This document shows, one piece after another, positions 46,733-55,487 of a DNA stretch of 64,000 nt. The first letter of the stretch is position 1. Each line of letters starts with the position of its first letter. The notes beneath the pieces were generated by a model, which was given only the letters and a program-made list of their open reading frames with translations, was not told the origin of the DNA and made no database searches. This DNA is from Guptibacillus algicola (GTDB lineage: Bacteria > Bacillota > Bacilli > Bacillales > Guptibacillaceae): assembly GCF_020171805.1 (NCBI RefSeq), contig NZ_JAIVAF010000001.1, positions 620,001 through 684,000 of the forward strand, given 5' to 3'. Both the position numbers and the translations under genes were made by a program.

Positions 46733-46767
46733 AGAACAAAATAAAACCCGGTGCATATAACGGGTTT
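46733..46767 (-). terminator. Intrinsic terminator after ytfJ
   Basis: AAACCCG/CGGGTTT (46744-46750, 46761-46767) overlaps the ytfJ stop and is followed on the minus strand by TATTTTG. Confidence 0.75.
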
Positions 46768-47305
46768 AAAATCCAAGATCCTGCTTTTCATCGTTTTGTT
46801 GTTGTCCTCTTTGTGAGCGATACTTACTTTGCGAATGATTTCTAGATTGGGATTGCTCCGATTGATTACTTTGATCACTCTTTTGTTTATCTTTTCCTGA
46901 ACCTTGATTGCCCATGTTTTGAAGCATACTTTGGATTTTTTCGATGGCCTGTGGAGCAAGATCCAAGAGTCGCTCATAAAGATGAGTTGTGTTATCAAGA
47001 TGGATCATTTTGATGTCACTTCCGCTTACAATCAAAAAGGCGATGGGTGTAATCGAAACTCCACCACCACTTCCCCCACCAAAAGGCTCTCCCTTACTTT
47101 GGTCTTTCTGTGACGATTGAGATTGGGATTTGAGCATGAATTCACTTCCACCCGCAGCGAAACCAAAGCCTACTTTCGAAACGGTTAATATCACACTACC
47201 ATCTGGGGTTTCTACCGGGTCGCCAATGATCGTATTAACATCGATCATATCTTTCAAATTTTCCATTGCTGTTTGCATTAGTCCTTCTATCGGATGCCCA
47301 GCCAT
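46766..47305 (-). CDS. ytfJ: GerW family sporulation protein YtfJ
   Basis: The 179-residue protein has the GerW/YtfJ core: HPIEGLMQTAMENLKDMIDVNTIIGDP, then GFGFAAGGSEF, a Gly-rich GEPFGGGSGGGVSITPIAFLIV, and a low-complexity tail rich in Gln and Ser (about 140-175). GerW is needed for germination with certain nutrients and lysozyme resistance of spores in B. subtilis. It follows ytfI by 25 bases, as a pair. Confidence 0.93.
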   Translation of the reverse strand: MAGHPIEGLMQTAMENLKDMIDVNTIIGDPVETPDGSVILTVSKVGFGFAAGGSEFMLKSQSQSSQKDQSKGEPFGGGSGGGVSITPIAFLIVSGSDIKMIHLDNTTHLYERLLDLAPQAIEKIQSMLQNMGNQGSGKDKQKSDQSNQSEQSQSRNHSQSKYRSQRGQQQNDEKQDLGF

Positions 47306-47330
47306 ATTAATGCCTCCTTCGCTTAAACCG

Positions 47331-47936
47331 TTAAGCCTCTTGAAGCTTTTTTTGAGACTTCAATAATTTAATTACCGCGATCATAGCATGCCCTAGTTTG
47401 AACGTTATCATGCATTTGATATATGTCTGGATCGTTTTCATTTCATATATTGGTGTAACGATCAGTTGAGGTACAGCTAACAGGTTCGTGTAGTGAGACA
47501 GAATGGCAAACAGCGCTATTTTTGAATTTAACAGAACATCAGCTCCAACTGCGGTCGTTGCTGCGTTCCCAACACCAATATTCGTTTCCCATTGTACCGT
47601 CCTAATATTAGTTTTTCTAAGCATAAAAGACGCAGCTGGCTTAGCCTCCATTCCTCTTCTAACCCATTTCTTCACATTTTTTATACCCTTAAGAGGAGAG
47701 AAGCTTTTCTGTTCTTCGACTTTTTCTATCAACTCTTCTTCTTTTTGTTCTAATAGATCAATTAAGGGAATTGTCGCAGTATGAGAGATGATGCCAAACA
47801 ATGCTGAAAAATCAACAACTACTTCTTCAACCGCTCTAGAATGTTCGACCATCACAGTTACTTTCACTGTAGAAAATAAGATTAGCATGATCAAACACAG
47901 AAGTAATACCACTACGATGCCGACTGCGATTAGCAT
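47331..47936 (-). CDS. ytfI: DUF2953 protein YtfI
   Basis: The 201-residue protein has one N-terminal membrane segment (about 3-25) and a DUF2953 body, with IRTVQWETNIGVGNAATTAVGADVL near the middle. It is probably membrane anchored with a soluble outer domain. In B. subtilis ytfI and ytfJ are expressed together in the developing spore. GGAGGGG lies before the ATG. No function is proven for YtfI alone. Confidence 0.88.
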   Translation of the reverse strand: MLIAVGIVVVLLLCLIMLILFSTVKVTVMVEHSRAVEEVVVDFSALFGIISHTATIPLIDLLEQKEEELIEKVEEQKSFSPLKGIKNVKKWVRRGMEAKPAASFMLRKTNIRTVQWETNIGVGNAATTAVGADVLLNSKIALFAILSHYTNLLAVPQLIVTPIYEMKTIQTYIKCMITFKLGHAMIAVIKLLKSQKKLQEA

Positions 47937-47961
47937 GTTTGCCCCTCCACCCTATTATCTT

Positions 47962-48011
47962 GCAAAAAAATACATATAGAATAAACCTGCCCAAACGAGG
48001 CAGGTTTATTC
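47962..48011 (-). terminator. Intrinsic terminator after yteJ
   Basis: A perfect 13-bp stem GAATAAACCTGCC/GGCAGGTTTATTC with a 7-base loop ends the sppA-yteJ transcript; a T7 tract follows about 9 bases later on the minus strand. Confidence 0.75.
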
Positions 48012-48018
48012 ATTGAAA

Positions 48019-48492
48019 CTATTTTTCTTCATGAATGACGATCGTATCTGCAAATATGTCATGGAGACCTTTCTTATGCTTCGTAAAGCCCACCATTATA
48101 TATCCAACAAAGAGGATGGTCTTACTAATAAATCTTCCAATTCCTTCTCTGAAAATCACTGTCCCCCAAGTTAAACCGGGTGTACCCTCTTTTCTCACGA
48201 CTAACCCAAAGAGCATCTTACCAAGCGTTTGTGAGAGAAACTTCGTCATCAAAATAAAGTACGCGTAGAAAACGATACCTGTTAACACGCCTTGTAAAGG
48301 AAGAAATCCCGGCTCTCCTGGTGGAATATCAAGCCATTTTACAAAAGGTGTGATAAGAATGCCATTCAAGCTCGCAACTACGATTACATCAACTAAATAT
48401 GCCCAAAAACGCATCCAGAAACCTGCATATCGTATAGCCGTTTCTTCAGAGGATGCTGGAGGGGCAGTATGCACGTTCAAGGTTTCATCCAT
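48019..48492 (-). CDS. yteJ: RDD family membrane protein YteJ
   Basis: The 157-residue protein has the RDD start RYAGFWMRFWAYLVDVIVVA (Arg-Asp pattern in the first segment), with three membrane segments at about 30-50, 64-84 and 125-145. In B. subtilis YteJ and SppA act together against cationic lantibiotic attack, YteJ likely restraining SppA. GGAGGT precedes the ATG and sppA ends 14 bases upstream, so the two are cotranscribed. Confidence 0.9.
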   Translation of the reverse strand: MDETLNVHTAPPASSEETAIRYAGFWMRFWAYLVDVIVVASLNGILITPFVKWLDIPPGEPGFLPLQGVLTGIVFYAYFILMTKFLSQTLGKMLFGLVVRKEGTPGLTWGTVIFREGIGRFISKTILFVGYIMVGFTKHKKGLHDIFADTIVIHEEK

Positions 48493-48506
48493 TTCTGCCT
48501 ACCTCC

Positions 48507-49502
48507 TTATTCAGAATATAAATACATGAGCTTTGGTGATGGGGGAGTTGAAAGGAGCTGCTGGATACCAAGCAAGTCTTTTTCAGGTCCCATTAATTTA
48601 GCCGCTGTCATCTCAAACAAAGAGTTAAAGCCAAAGCTCTGTTTATACTGAACGACTTTGAGTTTCTTATCTCCAATGTCTTCTCTCATTCCTGCAATCG
48701 TATCTTCAAGACCTCCTAATCCATCAACGAGGTCTACATCCTTAGCTTGACGTCCATCATAAATTCGACCATCAGCAAGTTCTCTCACCTGATTCTCATC
48801 CATACTTCTTCCTTTGCTAATTACACTAACAAATTGATCATAAGAATTGTCGATCATCGATTGGAGAATGTCACGTTCTTCTTCAGACATTTCGCGATTT
48901 GGAGACATGATATCTTTGTATGGGCCACTCTTAATCGTCTCCCACTTTACGCCCACCTTTTCAGCAAGTTCCGAGTAATTCATCGACTGCATGATTACAC
49001 CGATCGAACCAGTAATCGTGGAAGGACTTGCATAAATCTTATCCGCTGGTGCTGATATATAATAACCAGCAGACGCTGCCATGCTACCCATGGAGACGTA
49101 AATCGGTTTATCCGTTTTCTCTTTTAATTCAAGAATCTCATTATAGATCTCTTCACTTTCTACCACTCCACCACCGGGAGTATTAAGTCTTAGGATAATA
49201 CCTTTTACACTTTTATCTTCACCAGCATGCTCTAAACGCTTTAGAAACACATCATGGTTATAACCTGCTTGGGGCAAAATGCTCGAGCCTTGTGGTGTAT
49301 CCTGTATGACGCCCTCTACATTTAATACAACGATTTTGTTAAGACTATTGCCTTCTTCAATAACGGTTTCTGCAAATTCATCGGATGAATTTAATTCTTC
49401 TTGCCAATTTCCAAAAGCAAGACTTGAAACGACATTGAATCCTATTGAAACAATAATTAGTACAACTGCAATTCCAAGTGCTAGCCATCGTTTTCCATTC
49501 AT
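48507..49502 (-). CDS. sppA: Signal peptide peptidase SppA
   Basis: The 331-residue serine protease has an N-terminal membrane segment (about 7-30), a crotonase-like fold, the nucleophile Ser in SMGSMAASAGYYISAPAD, and the general base Lys in IKSGPYKDIMSPNR. It cleaves remnant signal peptides in the membrane and helps resist lantibiotics in B. subtilis. LNTPGGGVVESEEI is another conserved stretch. GGAGG lies before the ATG, and yteJ follows. Confidence 0.95.
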   Translation of the reverse strand: MNGKRWLALGIAVVLIIVSIGFNVVSSLAFGNWQEELNSSDEFAETVIEEGNSLNKIVVLNVEGVIQDTPQGSSILPQAGYNHDVFLKRLEHAGEDKSVKGIILRLNTPGGGVVESEEIYNEILELKEKTDKPIYVSMGSMAASAGYYISAPADKIYASPSTITGSIGVIMQSMNYSELAEKVGVKWETIKSGPYKDIMSPNREMSEEERDILQSMIDNSYDQFVSVISKGRSMDENQVRELADGRIYDGRQAKDVDLVDGLGGLEDTIAGMREDIGDKKLKVVQYKQSFGFNSLFEMTAAKLMGPEKDLLGIQQLLSTPPSPKLMYLYSE

Positions 49503-49728
49503 AGTAAGCCTCCTCTGTAGTCTACCTTATGTACGTCTGTGACCTTTTATTGGTTTCATAATTTCGAGAATACCATACAGAATAAGGAACTGCACTACTT
49601 TTGGTAGCGTTGTATGAATTCTATACACAAAGAAAAACTAAGCTTGGATCAAAAAACTTAATTTTTTCTTTTTTCTAAATTGAGAGAATGATAAAGTTAA
49701 GAAGAAAATCGTTGGAGGAGGAATTCAC

Positions 49729-50526
49729 ATGCCAAATCGTCGTAATATATTTTTCTTCTATAAAGAAACAGAAGAACTTCGAACCAAAGTAGAACCACTT
49801 AAAGAACTCGCAAGTAAATATGACTTCCACGTAGTTGAAAATTCAAAAGACGCTAGTATCATCGCAAGCATTGGAGGAGATGGGTCTTTTCTTCAGGCAG
49901 TGAGAAAAACAGGATTTCGTGAAGATTGTCTATACGTTGGAATCTCTACTGGAGAGCTAGGTTTTTATTGTGATTTCCACATAGATAACCTGCCAGAAAT
50001 GGTGGAAAACACGTTGTCTGAGGGTATAGAAGTTCGCCGTTACCCTACAATAGAGGTCAATGTGAATGACGAATCATCTTTCTTTTGTTTAAATGAATGC
50101 ACCATACGATCATCGATTATCAAAACACTTGTGATGAATGTTCATGTGGAAGATTTCCACTTTGAAACATTTAGAGGAGACGGCTTAATCGTTTCAACCC
50201 CTACAGGCAGCACAGCATATAGTAAATCAGTGAATGGAGCAGTAGTTGACCCTAAGCTTGCCTGCATGCAAGTAAGTGAGATTGCTTCTCTTAACAATAA
50301 TCATTATCGAACCCTAGGCTCCCCGTTCCTATTGAGCGACGAGCGAACGCTCTCACTTGAAGTCGTTCAAGACGGTAACGATTATCCAGTTATCGGAATT
50401 GACAACGAAGCGCTAAGCATACAACATGCAAAGAAACTAACCATACGTATCCCAGAAAAGCGAATTAAAACTGTAAAATTGAAGGACAACTCTTTTTGGC
50501 ACAAAGTACAAAGAAGTTTCCTCTAA
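49729..50526 (+). CDS. nadF: NAD kinase (short Bacillus paralog)
   Basis: The 265-residue enzyme phosphorylates NAD to NADP. The Gly-rich motif SIGGDGSFLQAVRKTGF and the catalytic region NECTIRSS plus GDGLIVSTPTGSTAYSKS are present. B. subtilis has two NAD kinases; this position (between sppA and ytcJ) corresponds to the YtdI paralog. GGAGGAG lies before the ATG. It is one of the few plus-strand genes here and ends in a bidirectional terminator. Confidence 0.95.
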   Translation: MPNRRNIFFFYKETEELRTKVEPLKELASKYDFHVVENSKDASIIASIGGDGSFLQAVRKTGFREDCLYVGISTGELGFYCDFHIDNLPEMVENTLSEGIEVRRYPTIEVNVNDESSFFCLNECTIRSSIIKTLVMNVHVEDFHFETFRGDGLIVSTPTGSTAYSKSVNGAVVDPKLACMQVSEIASLNNNHYRTLGSPFLLSDERTLSLEVVQDGNDYPVIGIDNEALSIQHAKKLTIRIPEKRIKTVKLKDNSFWHKVQRSFL

Positions 50527-50528
50527 AG

Positions 50529-50557
50529 AAAAGCACCGCATACGCGGTGCTTCTTTT
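50529..50557. terminator. Bidirectional terminator between nadF and ytcJ
   Basis: AAGCACCGC/GCGGTGCTT with loop ATAC lies between the two convergent stops, flanked by TCTTTT on the plus side and TTTCTTT on the minus side. Confidence 0.85.
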
Positions 50558-52151
50558 AATCTAAATCACAATATTGAATGGTTTCATCGATGATTGTCAT
50601 TACTGCTTTTGTTCTAAGAATAAGATCAGCATCACATGTGAAGATATCCCGGTTTAACACCGTGAAATCCGCATCCATTCCTTCTTTTATTTCACCACGT
50701 TCTTTTTCTTTACCGATCGCAAATGCGCTTCCTTTTGTGAACAAGCATACAGCTTCATAAACGGAGAGCTTTTGCTTGGGATAGTATCCGTCATGAGTGT
50801 CATTCGGACGCTTTCGCGTAACAGCAGCATGAATGCCTAAAAGAGGATCAACTGGTTCAATGGGCGCATCTGAACCCCCGGCAACCGCTACACCACTATC
50901 GATTAACGTCTTCCATGCAAAAGACCACTCCATCCGCTCTTCACCTAGACGTTCCATCACCCAAGGGAAGTCTGAAGCAACAAACCTTGGTTGAATATCT
51001 AAAATAACTGGAAGTTGTTTCAGTCTGTCAACCAAATCCTGATTAATGACTTGAGTATGGATCAATCGATCTCTAAGCCCTTGAGGCGGTGGATATTTCT
51101 CGATAGCATCGATCGCATACTCCAAAGCAAGGTCACCAATTACATGTATGGCTACTGGCATATGATGGGCCCTTGCTTTTTGAACAAGCTTCTCTAAACC
51201 TTCGACACTGTGAATGGCAACGCCAGAAGTATCAGGTGAGTCATTGTAAGGGATCCTTAATAAGGCTGTACGACCACCTAAAGCACCGTCAGCGAACAAC
51301 TTCATCGCACCTAATTCAACGTATTCAGTACCATCTCCAAAACCTAATCCCTGTTTTCTCATTTCTTCGATCACTTCATGGTGGACGAGTAAGTTTGCTC
51401 TGAATTTACGCGTACCGTTAATAACATTTAGAAACGTTTTGTAAGTACGAGTAAAACCACCATAGTAGTTCAAGTCTTCACTATGGCCTCCTGTTACCCC
51501 TTTTGAAACAAGATCATCAACGGAAGACGTTAGTGCTTTCTCGAGGAACGAAAGGCTTACTTCCGGCATAGCATCTTTGACTAGCTCTTGAGCTTTATCA
51601 AGAAGGTAACCTGTCGCGCGGCCATCATTGTCCCTCATGATGACCCCACCTTCAGGGTCCGGGGTTTCATCTGTAATTCCTGCTAGGTCCATCGCAATCG
51701 AATTAGCAAGTATGGCATGTCGACATACTCTTGTTAGCATCATTGGGTTATTAGGTGCAATCCGATCTAATTCATCTCTATGAAAGATCTTTCGATCGCT
51801 AAAGTTATTCTCGTTCCAACCCTCTCCTATGATCCACTCATCAGGAGCTGATTCATTTGCTTTCTCGATCAGTAAACGTTTCATCTCTTCAGCAGAATCA
51901 ACTTGAGACAAATCTAGTCGAAGGAGCTTCTCACCATGGCCAATCATGTGAAGATGACTATCTACAAAGCCTGGAATCATGACATTTCCTTTTAGATCAT
52001 GCCAGGAATGAATGTTTTTCCCAAATTCGTTGGTAAGCTCTGAGAAGGTCCCTGTTTTCACAACCTGGCCACCTTCTGTATAAACAGCTTCAACTGTATC
52101 CACCTCATTGATGAGGGTATAGATTTTTCCACCAAACCAAAGCTTCCCCAC
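50556..52151 (-). CDS. ytcJ: Amidohydrolase family 3 protein YtcJ
   Basis: The 531-residue TIM-barrel hydrolase has the metal site PGFVDSHLHMIGHG near the N-terminus, MPVAIHVIGDLALE with the conserved His and AGGSDAPIEPVDPLLGIHAAVTR near the end. Its family (YtcJ-like) includes N-substituted formamide deformylases, but the substrate here is unknown. The start is GTG at 52151, preceded by GAAGGGA; the open frame extends eleven codons upstream from a TTG. It is convergent with nadF. Confidence 0.9.
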   Translation of the reverse strand: MGKLWFGGKIYTLINEVDTVEAVYTEGGQVVKTGTFSELTNEFGKNIHSWHDLKGNVMIPGFVDSHLHMIGHGEKLLRLDLSQVDSAEEMKRLLIEKANESAPDEWIIGEGWNENNFSDRKIFHRDELDRIAPNNPMMLTRVCRHAILANSIAMDLAGITDETPDPEGGVIMRDNDGRATGYLLDKAQELVKDAMPEVSLSFLEKALTSSVDDLVSKGVTGGHSEDLNYYGGFTRTYKTFLNVINGTRKFRANLLVHHEVIEEMRKQGLGFGDGTEYVELGAMKLFADGALGGRTALLRIPYNDSPDTSGVAIHSVEGLEKLVQKARAHHMPVAIHVIGDLALEYAIDAIEKYPPPQGLRDRLIHTQVINQDLVDRLKQLPVILDIQPRFVASDFPWVMERLGEERMEWSFAWKTLIDSGVAVAGGSDAPIEPVDPLLGIHAAVTRKRPNDTHDGYYPKQKLSVYEAVCLFTKGSAFAIGKEKERGEIKEGMDADFTVLNRDIFTCDADLILRTKAVMTIIDETIQYCDLD

Positions 52152-52329
52152 TGAAATTCTTCCCTTCTTTATGTAAGATGACAATTGTGCATCAATTGTA
52201 TCATTCCACTCCTATACTGTGAATCTTCTGGATTTTCATACTCTACTCTTTGTAGTATTTTTTCTCATGATACAATAAGGAGTACGATTATACTTAGTAA
52301 GAAACATTTGTGAAAGTGAGGGCAACTCT

Positions 52330-53400
52330 TTGAAGAAGAAAATATTATTTACGGGCGGTGGCTCTGCAGGTCACGTTACGGTAAACCTGGCATTAATTCC
52401 TCGTTTTCTAAAAGAAAATTGGGATGTTCATTATATTGGGTCCATAAATGGCATTGAACGTGAACTGATCGAACCAGTGAATGGCGTAACCTATCATCAT
52501 GTAGCAACAGGTAAACTGCGACGCTATTTTGACTGGAAGAACTTTAAGGATCCATTCAAAGTTGTTAAAGGAGTAGGGGAAGCATTCGCTATAATTAGAC
52601 GAGAAAAACCTTCTATTATTTTTTCTAAAGGGGGATTTGTTTCAGTCCCAGTGGTAATCGCTGCGAAGTTGAACAGAGTTCCGGTGATCATTCATGAGTC
52701 AGACCTAACACCTGGGCTCGCTAATAAAATAGCCATACCTTTTGCATCGAAGGTTTGCACCACTTTCCCAGAGACCGTAAAGCACCTACCTGAAAGCAAA
52801 GCCGAGTACATTGGCGCTGTCGTTAGAGATGAGCTGAAGCAAGGGAAGAGAGATGCAGGGTTAACTTTCGCTGGTTTTGATGGGAGAAAGCCTGTCATGT
52901 TAATCATGGGAGGAAGCCTTGGAGCGAAGAAAATTAATGAAGCTGTTAGAAGTAAGCTCGATGAACTACTTCGTACATTCGATATCATTCACCTTTCAGG
53001 AAAAGGGCAGGTAGATGACTCGATTCAACAAAAAGGATATCAACAATATGAGTATGTCTCTGAAGAGCTTCCTGACTTATTGAAAATGGCAGACCTAATT
53101 GTTTCACGAGCAGGGTCCAATTCAATCTTTGAGTTTCTTGCTCTTAAGAAACCAATGTTACTCATTCCACTATCAAGAGCAGCTAGCCGAGGCGATCAAA
53201 TACTAAATGCACAGTCATTTCAAAAGTCTGGCTATGCGAACGTACTCCTTGAAGAAGACCTTTCTCCTGAGTCGTTTATGACAGCGGTTGAAGAAACCTA
53301 CTCAAACAGAAATAAATACATCATTGCGATGGAAGAAGATAATGCCGGCGATCAAGCAAGCAAAATAGAGCAATTGATTAAAGCTAACGCGAAAAAATAA
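52330..53400 (+). CDS. murG: MurG-like UDP-GlcNAc glycosyltransferase
   Basis: The 356-residue glycosyltransferase family 28 protein has the N-terminal loop [49 protein letters not shown] and the UDP-GlcNAc-binding [25 protein letters not shown]. Canonical MurG adds GlcNAc to lipid I, giving lipid II. The first loop reads GGGSAGH rather than GGTGGH, and the gene lies outside any division-wall cluster, so it may be a second MurG. The start is TTG at 52330 after GTGAGGG. Confidence 0.85.
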   Translation: MKKKILFTGGGSAGHVTVNLALIPRFLKENWDVHYIGSINGIERELIEPVNGVTYHHVATGKLRRYFDWKNFKDPFKVVKGVGEAFAIIRREKPSIIFSKGGFVSVPVVIAAKLNRVPVIIHESDLTPGLANKIAIPFASKVCTTFPETVKHLPESKAEYIGAVVRDELKQGKRDAGLTFAGFDGRKPVMLIMGGSLGAKKINEAVRSKLDELLRTFDIIHLSGKGQVDDSIQQKGYQQYEYVSEELPDLLKMADLIVSRAGSNSIFEFLALKKPMLLIPLSRAASRGDQILNAQSFQKSGYANVLLEEDLSPESFMTAVEETYSNRNKYIIAMEEDNAGDQASKIEQLIKANAKK

Positions 53401-53445
53401 AGATTTCACTTGGACGATTAAGTCTTATACATCCATTACAAAAGT

Positions 53446-53472
53446 CGAAGAGGACCAAATTGGTCCTCTTCG
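53446..53472. terminator. Hairpin between murG-like gene and ytcI
   Basis: CGAAGAGGACCAA/TTGGTCCTCTTCG is a 27-bp near-perfect palindrome between convergent genes. T runs are short (TTTTG on the minus side), but position suggests a shared terminator. Confidence 0.65.
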
Positions 53473-53478
53473 TTATGA

Positions 53479-55053
53479 TTATACGCTTTGTTTTTCTTTT
53501 TGACGTAGTTCGATCCTGCGTATTTTTCCTGACGTCGTTTTTGGAAGTTCCTCTATAAATTCAATCTTGCGAGGATATTTGTAAGGTGCCGTTAAGTCCT
53601 TCACGTGTTGTTGAAGCGTTTGAACGAGTTCGTCCCCTGCTTGTGAACTGTCCTTAAGAACGATATAGGCTTTAACAATATTACCACGGATTTCGTCTGG
53701 GCTTGCGACAACTGCGCACTCTCTAACTGCAGGATGCTTCACAAGAGCATCTTCAACTTCGAATGGTCCGATCGTATATCCAGAACTGATGATGATGTCA
53801 TCTCCTCTTCCTTCGAACCAGAAGTAGCCATCTTCGTCTTTTGAAGCTTTATCACCAGTTAGGTAGTAATCTCCTCTAAACGCCATTTGAGTTCTCTCTT
53901 CGTCTTTGTAATACCGTTTAAACAACGCTGGAACATCTTTGTGAACAGCAATATCACCAACTTCTCCTACTTGAACCGGTTTGCCATCTTCATTTATGAT
54001 TTCAACTTGATTCCCTGGAGTAGGCTTCCCCATTGAACCAGCTTTCACTTCCATGCCCTTAGTAATTCCAACAAGAAGCGTATTCTCGGTTTGCCCATAC
54101 CCATCTCGCACATCGATGTTAAAACACCTTCTGAACGTATCGATCACTTCTCGGTTGAGCGGCTCACCGGCAGATACTGCACTTCTTAACGCAGGTAGAT
54201 TGTATTTATCTAAACTATCGACTTTTGCCATTAGACGATATTCAGTTGGCGTACAACAGAGAACATTGATTTCATATTCGCTTAGGAAACTTAAATACGT
54301 CTCTGGCTCGAACTTACCGCTATATAAGAACCCAGTAGCTCCACTACACAATGTCGCCACAAAAGGACTCCAGATCCATTTTTGCCAACCAGGACCTGCA
54401 GTTGCCCAAACGTTATCTCCTTCTTGAATATCTAACCAAGACTTTGAAGAAGTTCTCAGATGTGCATAAGCCCACCCATGACTATGTACGACACCCTTTG
54501 GATTTCCGGTAGTACCTGATGTATAGGACAGAAAAGCCATATCGTCACGCGCAGTCTTAGCCGCTTCGAAATAAGCGCTTTCATTTAGAGATTCGCCTAA
54601 AAGGGAAGTCCATCCGTTCACTTCTTGACCGACTGTGAACTTCAGCTTAAGGGAAGGAGCTTCCTTTTCAATTCCTTCAAAAGCCTCATAAAGTGCCGAG
54701 TCACATATTACCGCTTTTGCCTCAGCATGATTGATTCGGTAGATTAAGTCTTTTTGACGTAGCATCTCAGATGACGGGATAACGACAAGTCCTGCTTTTA
54801 AACAAGCAATATACACTGCGTATGTATCGATTTGTCTCGGCATCATAATCAATACTCGATCTTGGCTAGTAAGACCTTGAGCTGTTAATGCGTTCGCAAT
54901 CCTATTTGCTTTTTCAATTAGTTCTTTATATGTAATTTCACTGTACTTTCCATCGCCACTTCTCCACCTTAGGGCGAGCTTTGATTCATCTGTTGAAAAT
55001 TTCTCAATTTCACTTGTAAGGTTGTAAATTTCTGGTGCGATTAAATTTTGCAA
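53479..55053 (-). CDS. ytcI: Acyl-CoA synthetase, AMP-forming (YtcI)
   Basis: The 524-residue adenylate-forming enzyme has the P-loop-like FLSYTSGTTGNPKGVVHSHG, then GYGQTENTLLVG, YLTGDKASKDEDGYFWFEGRGDD and the catalytic Lys in LPKTTSGKIRR. The overall pattern is of acetyl/medium-chain acyl-CoA synthetases. The start is TTG at 55053, nine bases after AGGAGG, giving a length close to B. subtilis YtcI; the open frame extends 50 codons further without support. It lies after the SASP gene, which is followed by its own terminator. Confidence 0.9.
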   Translation of the reverse strand: MQNLIAPEIYNLTSEIEKFSTDESKLALRWRSGDGKYSEITYKELIEKANRIANALTAQGLTSQDRVLIMMPRQIDTYAVYIACLKAGLVVIPSSEMLRQKDLIYRINHAEAKAVICDSALYEAFEGIEKEAPSLKLKFTVGQEVNGWTSLLGESLNESAYFEAAKTARDDMAFLSYTSGTTGNPKGVVHSHGWAYAHLRTSSKSWLDIQEGDNVWATAGPGWQKWIWSPFVATLCSGATGFLYSGKFEPETYLSFLSEYEINVLCCTPTEYRLMAKVDSLDKYNLPALRSAVSAGEPLNREVIDTFRRCFNIDVRDGYGQTENTLLVGITKGMEVKAGSMGKPTPGNQVEIINEDGKPVQVGEVGDIAVHKDVPALFKRYYKDEERTQMAFRGDYYLTGDKASKDEDGYFWFEGRGDDIIISSGYTIGPFEVEDALVKHPAVRECAVVASPDEIRGNIVKAYIVLKDSSQAGDELVQTLQQHVKDLTAPYKYPRKIEFIEELPKTTSGKIRRIELRQKEKQSV

Positions 55054-55157
55054 ATTAATTCCTCCTTTGGCATCAATAGTTTCATTATACACAAAAGTTA
55101 AAAGGTTTTGAATATTTACAAAGCACCTTTCTTTATACACCATTTTTTTCCTCACCA

Positions 55158-55194
55158 ACAAAAAAAGACGGAAGAAGCATGATGCTTCTTCCGT
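55158..55194 (-). terminator. Intrinsic terminator after SASP gene
   Basis: ACGGAAGAAGCAT/ATGCTTCTTCCGT is a 13-bp stem (loop G) followed on the minus strand by CTTTTTTT. Confidence 0.9.
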
Positions 55195-55211
55195 TAGCCA
55201 CATATATGAAA

Positions 55212-55400
55212 TTATTTACCGCTGTATTGCTGTTCTGATTGTTGTACAAGACGCTTCGTAATCTCGCCACCAACAGATCCGTTTTGACGAGAAGAGCTGT
55301 CTGGACCAAGGTTCACACCAAATTCAGTAGCGATTTCATACTTCATTTGATCAAGAGCTTGCTGTACTCCAGGTACGATAAGCTTGTTTGTATTTGCCAA
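55212..55400 (-). CDS. sspA: Alpha/beta-type small acid-soluble spore protein
   Basis: The 62-residue protein has the SASP conserved blocks [13 protein letters not shown] and [18 protein letters not shown] protease should cut between Glu22 and Ile23. It coats spore DNA, shifts it toward A form and protects it from UV. The start is TTG at 55400, with AAGGAGGTGATT just before it; the open frame extends 18 codons. The place between thiI and ytcI matches sspA of B. subtilis, but SASPs are hard to tell apart by sequence. A SigG promoter could not be read with confidence. Confidence 0.92.
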   Translation of the reverse strand: MANTNKLIVPGVQQALDQMKYEIATEFGVNLGPDSSSRQNGSVGGEITKRLVQQSEQQYSGK

Positions 55401-55487
55401 GGTAATCACCTCCTTGACACTATCCTGTGATAGATAAGGTGGTGCTATCCTCATTAAGTTATGGTAGTAACGCTAAAAGCTGGAAAT

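Noticed and set aside
46705-46998. A minus-strand frame overlapping ytfJ
   Set aside because: It lies within and just past ytfJ in another frame and arises from the Gln/Ser-rich low-complexity tail.
53479-55203. Extended N-terminus of ytcI
   Set aside because: The additional 50 codons overlap the SASP terminator and lack a ribosome site; TTG at 55053 has AGGAGG and matches family length.
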